From: Spinacia oleracea
Lineage: Eukaryota > Streptophyta > Magnoliopsida > Caryophyllales > Amaranthaceae
DNA length: 64,000 bases
Direction of reading: 5' to 3'
NCBI RefSeq assembly: GCF_020520425.1
Contig: NC_079491.1
Span: 6,869,143 to 6,933,142, forward strand
How positions within the stretch are numbered: the stretch's first letter is position 1; every line of letters starts with the position of its first letter. Position numbers and translations under genes: made by a program. The notes under the pieces were generated by a model. The model made no database searches. It was given only the letters and a program-made list of their open reading frames with translations, and was not told the origin of the DNA. Positions 61,001-64,000 of the stretch are shown piece after piece.

Positions 61001-64000
61001 CTATGTTTTATATTAAAAGGTTATTTTAGAAAAGAGAGAATTGTCGGGGTGTTACAAAGTGGTATCAGAGCTAAGGTTTTATTTTAATAAATTTCTAGGC
61101 GCCTAACCATCTAGTTATTCAAAATAAATTTCTTAAAAATCGAGTTTCTACGGATTATAGTGTTCAAAAATTGGTACTTTTTTTTTTGGGGGGCCGATTT
61201 CCTTTTATCTTGTTTGAAAGTATACGATATTCCTTATTTACGTTCGAAATCAAATTATTTTTCCAAGTTAAAGTGATACTTTCGACATTTTTATTTTTCT
61301 TATTATTTATTATTCAAACAAATAAATAAAAATAATATGAATACAATTTTTTTTTTTTTAAAAAGGAGTTCAATTTTTTTTTAGTTGGTTTAAAAGTTAG
61401 AATTCGTTAGTTAGGAAATATAAAATCTTTTTCGAATTAATAACTTTATTTTCGAATTTATTCGCTACGCATTTCCTTAATTCATTTTACTTTATTTATT
61501 TTATATTTTTATTTATGTTATTATTCTATGTTATAATTTTCTTATATTATCGTTCTTTTACTTCGTCATTTAAATTATTTCAATGATTTAGTTTATGAGA
61601 GATGGGTAGTATAAGAAGGGCATATAAGATAGAATTATATGTGCATTAGTAGCTAGTCAACGCTAGCATTAGAAATTGATTGTCATGTACGTGCGTGTGC
61701 TAATTGTTTAAGTGTTACATTTACATGTGCATAAAGAATTGTTTGATTCCACCAAACTTATTGATCATTGAACCTTGTTTATGTTTTGGCTGGAAAATCG
61801 TTAGTGAGACCTTGAATTGTCTATTTCAGGAATAAAATGTTTCTTTCCAAGTATACCAACATAGGATCCTTCGAGAAACTTGATATAGAAACCCCTGATA
61901 TTTACGTGAAGAAAATTGTGTTTGGATGTGAATATTATGCTAAAGTTCATGGGCAACCTATCTTAATGAGAAAGGATATCATAGCAGCCACTATCATTAA
62001 TTGCTTACCTAACAAATTTCCATACCTAGAACTCAAGGAAAAGTTTAAAGACATGCATTCTGATAATGGAACTCCAAACTTGACTAAGTATGGGACTTGG
62101 GATGGTAGATGGAAATATGATTCAGAAATTCTGACCACCATTATTGAGGCGGCAGAAAGTGGGTTTAGAGACGGTAAAATCGTAGGGAGTCATGTTGGAG
62201 ATGCCGTTACAGAAGAACCTATGGGAATAAGTGTAAATAATGACCTAGAAGAAAATGATGTAGCTGTGGAGAATGAGAATGTAGGTGTTGAGGCAGAGAA
62301 TCCTAACCTAGTGGCCCATGAGCCAACCATTGAATTTCTAGTGATTCAGATGCATAGCTCGAAAGTGAACAGGAGGTGGCAAGTGAGCCTAATCAAGATA
62401 AAGATATGGAAGAAGATGAAGACCCTGGAGAAGAGTTTGATGATTTTGAGATCTAAATTTCACTCCGCAAGTTTCAGGAGCAATGGATAGGCAAGAGGCC
62501 ACAAATATTTTGAAGTCATAAATAGTTAATTAGCTCTTTTATGTTTTAAAGAATAAGTAGCGAAGCTACAACAGTTTAAAGTTAAAGTTTATTGAAGTTT
62601 GAAATGTTCTTTATTATTTTCAAGGATGTAATAAACCTTTATAGAGTTAGCAATAGAAGTTAAAGTATTCATTTCCAGTTTGAGAATTCCATTATTCGCC
62701 AACAATAGTTTATGTTTGTGTCATAGAACTTTTATGTTAATTTGAGGACAAGTGCGTTATTATGGTTTAGAAATTGTTATTAACATTCTTTTGAGGAATA
62801 GAGTTAGATTATTGATAATCCAAATGATCATGAGTTTATTTTGGGCACCCGAATGGGAATATTATTACTTATTTGTTGTGATTGAACTTCCATTCATTGG
62901 TTTTCAAATTGTATGTCCTTGATGGGGATATTTTCTTGAATGAGTGACGATGATTGCTCTATTATTGGTGTACATTCTTGAATAAGTGTTTGTTGATGCG
63001 ATTTCTATGATCAAATCTAAATTTCTTTCGTAGAGGGGACATATGAGTTATTTTAGGTCGCACACTAGAATGTCAAGCAATAGTGAGTTAGTTGCTACTA
63101 TTCGCCTTTTGGCGGGAAGACTGGCTGAAGAGAGAACTGAGCGTCCTGATTCTACTGGGGACATGTTTGAGAGACTAACCAAAGTTAAGCCACCATACTT
63201 TAAGAAGCAAGCTGATCCTACCTTTTTAGAGAACTGGGTTAGAGAGTTTGAGAAACTGTTTGGGGATGTGAACTGTCTTGAGAACAGGAGAGTGGGTCAA
63301 GTTGTACTGTACTTGGAAGATGAGGCTGATTTGTGGTGGAGAGAAAATGGGGTTAGACTTAGCGCTGTTGAGAGATTCAATTGGGCTTCGTTGTTACTGC
63401 CTTAAGGAAACTCCTTTAATGAGAAAGCAAAAGGCACAATAATTGATAAACCTCGTGATGGGATTGGCTAAATTTGTACAAGGCTAAGATAGACGTACTG
63501 TGAAATTCAGAAAGTAAATTTAAGGAACCATATTGGAAGATTGACCTCGTATAGATGTTTTGAGAAGTCCAAAAACCTTTAGTTTTTTCTGTAATGCAAG
63601 TGAGGACTTGATGAATAAGGAGTGTGAACTATTTTTCTGCAGTGTGTTAGAAGTGGGTAAAGAAGTTGGAGTGGAAATCAAGGATGTTGCCATTGTGAGT
63701 GGATTCATTGATGTGTTTCCGAGTGAAATTGCAAGTATGTTACCTGTTGGAGCCTTTGAGTTCACTATAAACTTAGTTCCTGGAACGACACCTATAACTA
63801 AAGCACCATATAGAATGACACCTCTCAAAATGAGCAAATTAAGACACAATTGCAAGAGTTGTTTTGTTAAGGGGCATATTAGGCCTAGTGCATCACCGTG
63901 GGGAGATCCTGTGTTGTTTGTTAAGGAGAAAGATAAGAGTATGGAATTATGCATCGATTTTAGGCAGCTAAACACCATCAAGAACAAGTACCCTTTGCCT
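58097..64000 (+). mobile_element. Ty3/gypsy LTR retrotransposon (fossil, runs off the window)
   Basis: Broken LTR retrotransposon, probably a chromovirus of Tekay type. The 5' LTR spans about 58097-61056 (TGTAAT..TTACA, unusually long at about 3 kb) and includes a CT- and GC-rich stretch at 58.4-59.0 kb. It is followed by a primer-binding site matching initiator Met tRNA (TGGTATCAGAGC). An unassigned leader open frame lies at 61837-62490, a gag part at about 63.0-63.4 kb and the protease/RT junction toward 64.0 kb. It carries several breaks. The 3' half and 3' LTR lie outside, so age cannot be judged; the decay suggests it is not recent. Confidence 0.85.
61060..61071 (+). other. Primer-binding site of the Ty3/gypsy element
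   Basis: TGGTATCAGAGC is complementary to the 3' end of initiator Met tRNA and lies just after the LTR end. Confidence 0.85.

Overview
This window is nuclear DNA from a flowering plant. It is AT-rich, its genes are intron-rich with GT..AG splice sites, and the space between and inside genes is filled with plant transposons (Stowaway, Tourist/PIF, hAT, Mutator, Helitron, RTE LINE, Ty3/gypsy). Gene content and repeat style fit a eudicot. A Caryophyllales origin (spinach/beet/quinoa type) is my guess from the repeat flavour, not something proven here.

Four genes can be read through by joining exons by eye. (1) 7.2-11.1 kb, minus: a 10-exon, 419-aa RPT1-type 26S proteasome ATPase whose pore loop 1 lacks the conserved aromatic residue. 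(2) 13.1-18.1 kb, minus: a 6-exon, 246-aa GDSL/SGNH esterase. (3) 24.2-28.0 kb, minus: a 12-exon, 721-aa BOR1-type boron exporter with a long leader region. (4) 37.5-40.4 kb, plus: a 3-exon, 170-aa mitochondrial Fe-S scaffold ISU/IscU. In every case the exon lengths sum to a whole number of codons.

Two partial host genes follow: one exon of a DUF92/VTE6-like membrane protein (43.9 kb) and the first three exons of NADK3-type NADH kinase (51.5-56.5 kb). In Arabidopsis NADK3 and VTE6 lie close together on chromosome 1, so this looks like a decayed syntenic block broken up by transposons. Gene-fragment-like exons on both strands at 3.8-5.9 kb look like captured pieces.

Mobile elements are well resolved. 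There is a Mutator-like element carrying a broken GRF zinc-finger gene (2.2-3.7 kb), a family of short Helitrons each carrying a tRNA-like box A/box B segment (0.6, 1.4, 18.4, 19.6 and 24.5 kb), four Stowaway MITEs, Tourist-like elements, hAT MITEs with 8-bp duplications, a 5'-truncated RTE LINE with a 19-bp duplication (46.5-48.3 kb), and a 2.8-kb TIR element packed with an AAAGAACA-type motif inside NADK3 intron 1. The right end (58.1-64.0 kb) is a broken Ty3/gypsy retrotransposon with a roughly 3-kb LTR; it runs off the window.

Other structure: a 393-bp dimeric tandem array ends about 250 bp before the ISU start codon, about 100-bp degenerate repeats lie in the BOR leader, and several microsatellites occur. 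The genes do not form a pathway together; the window is a set of independent loci separated by repeats.
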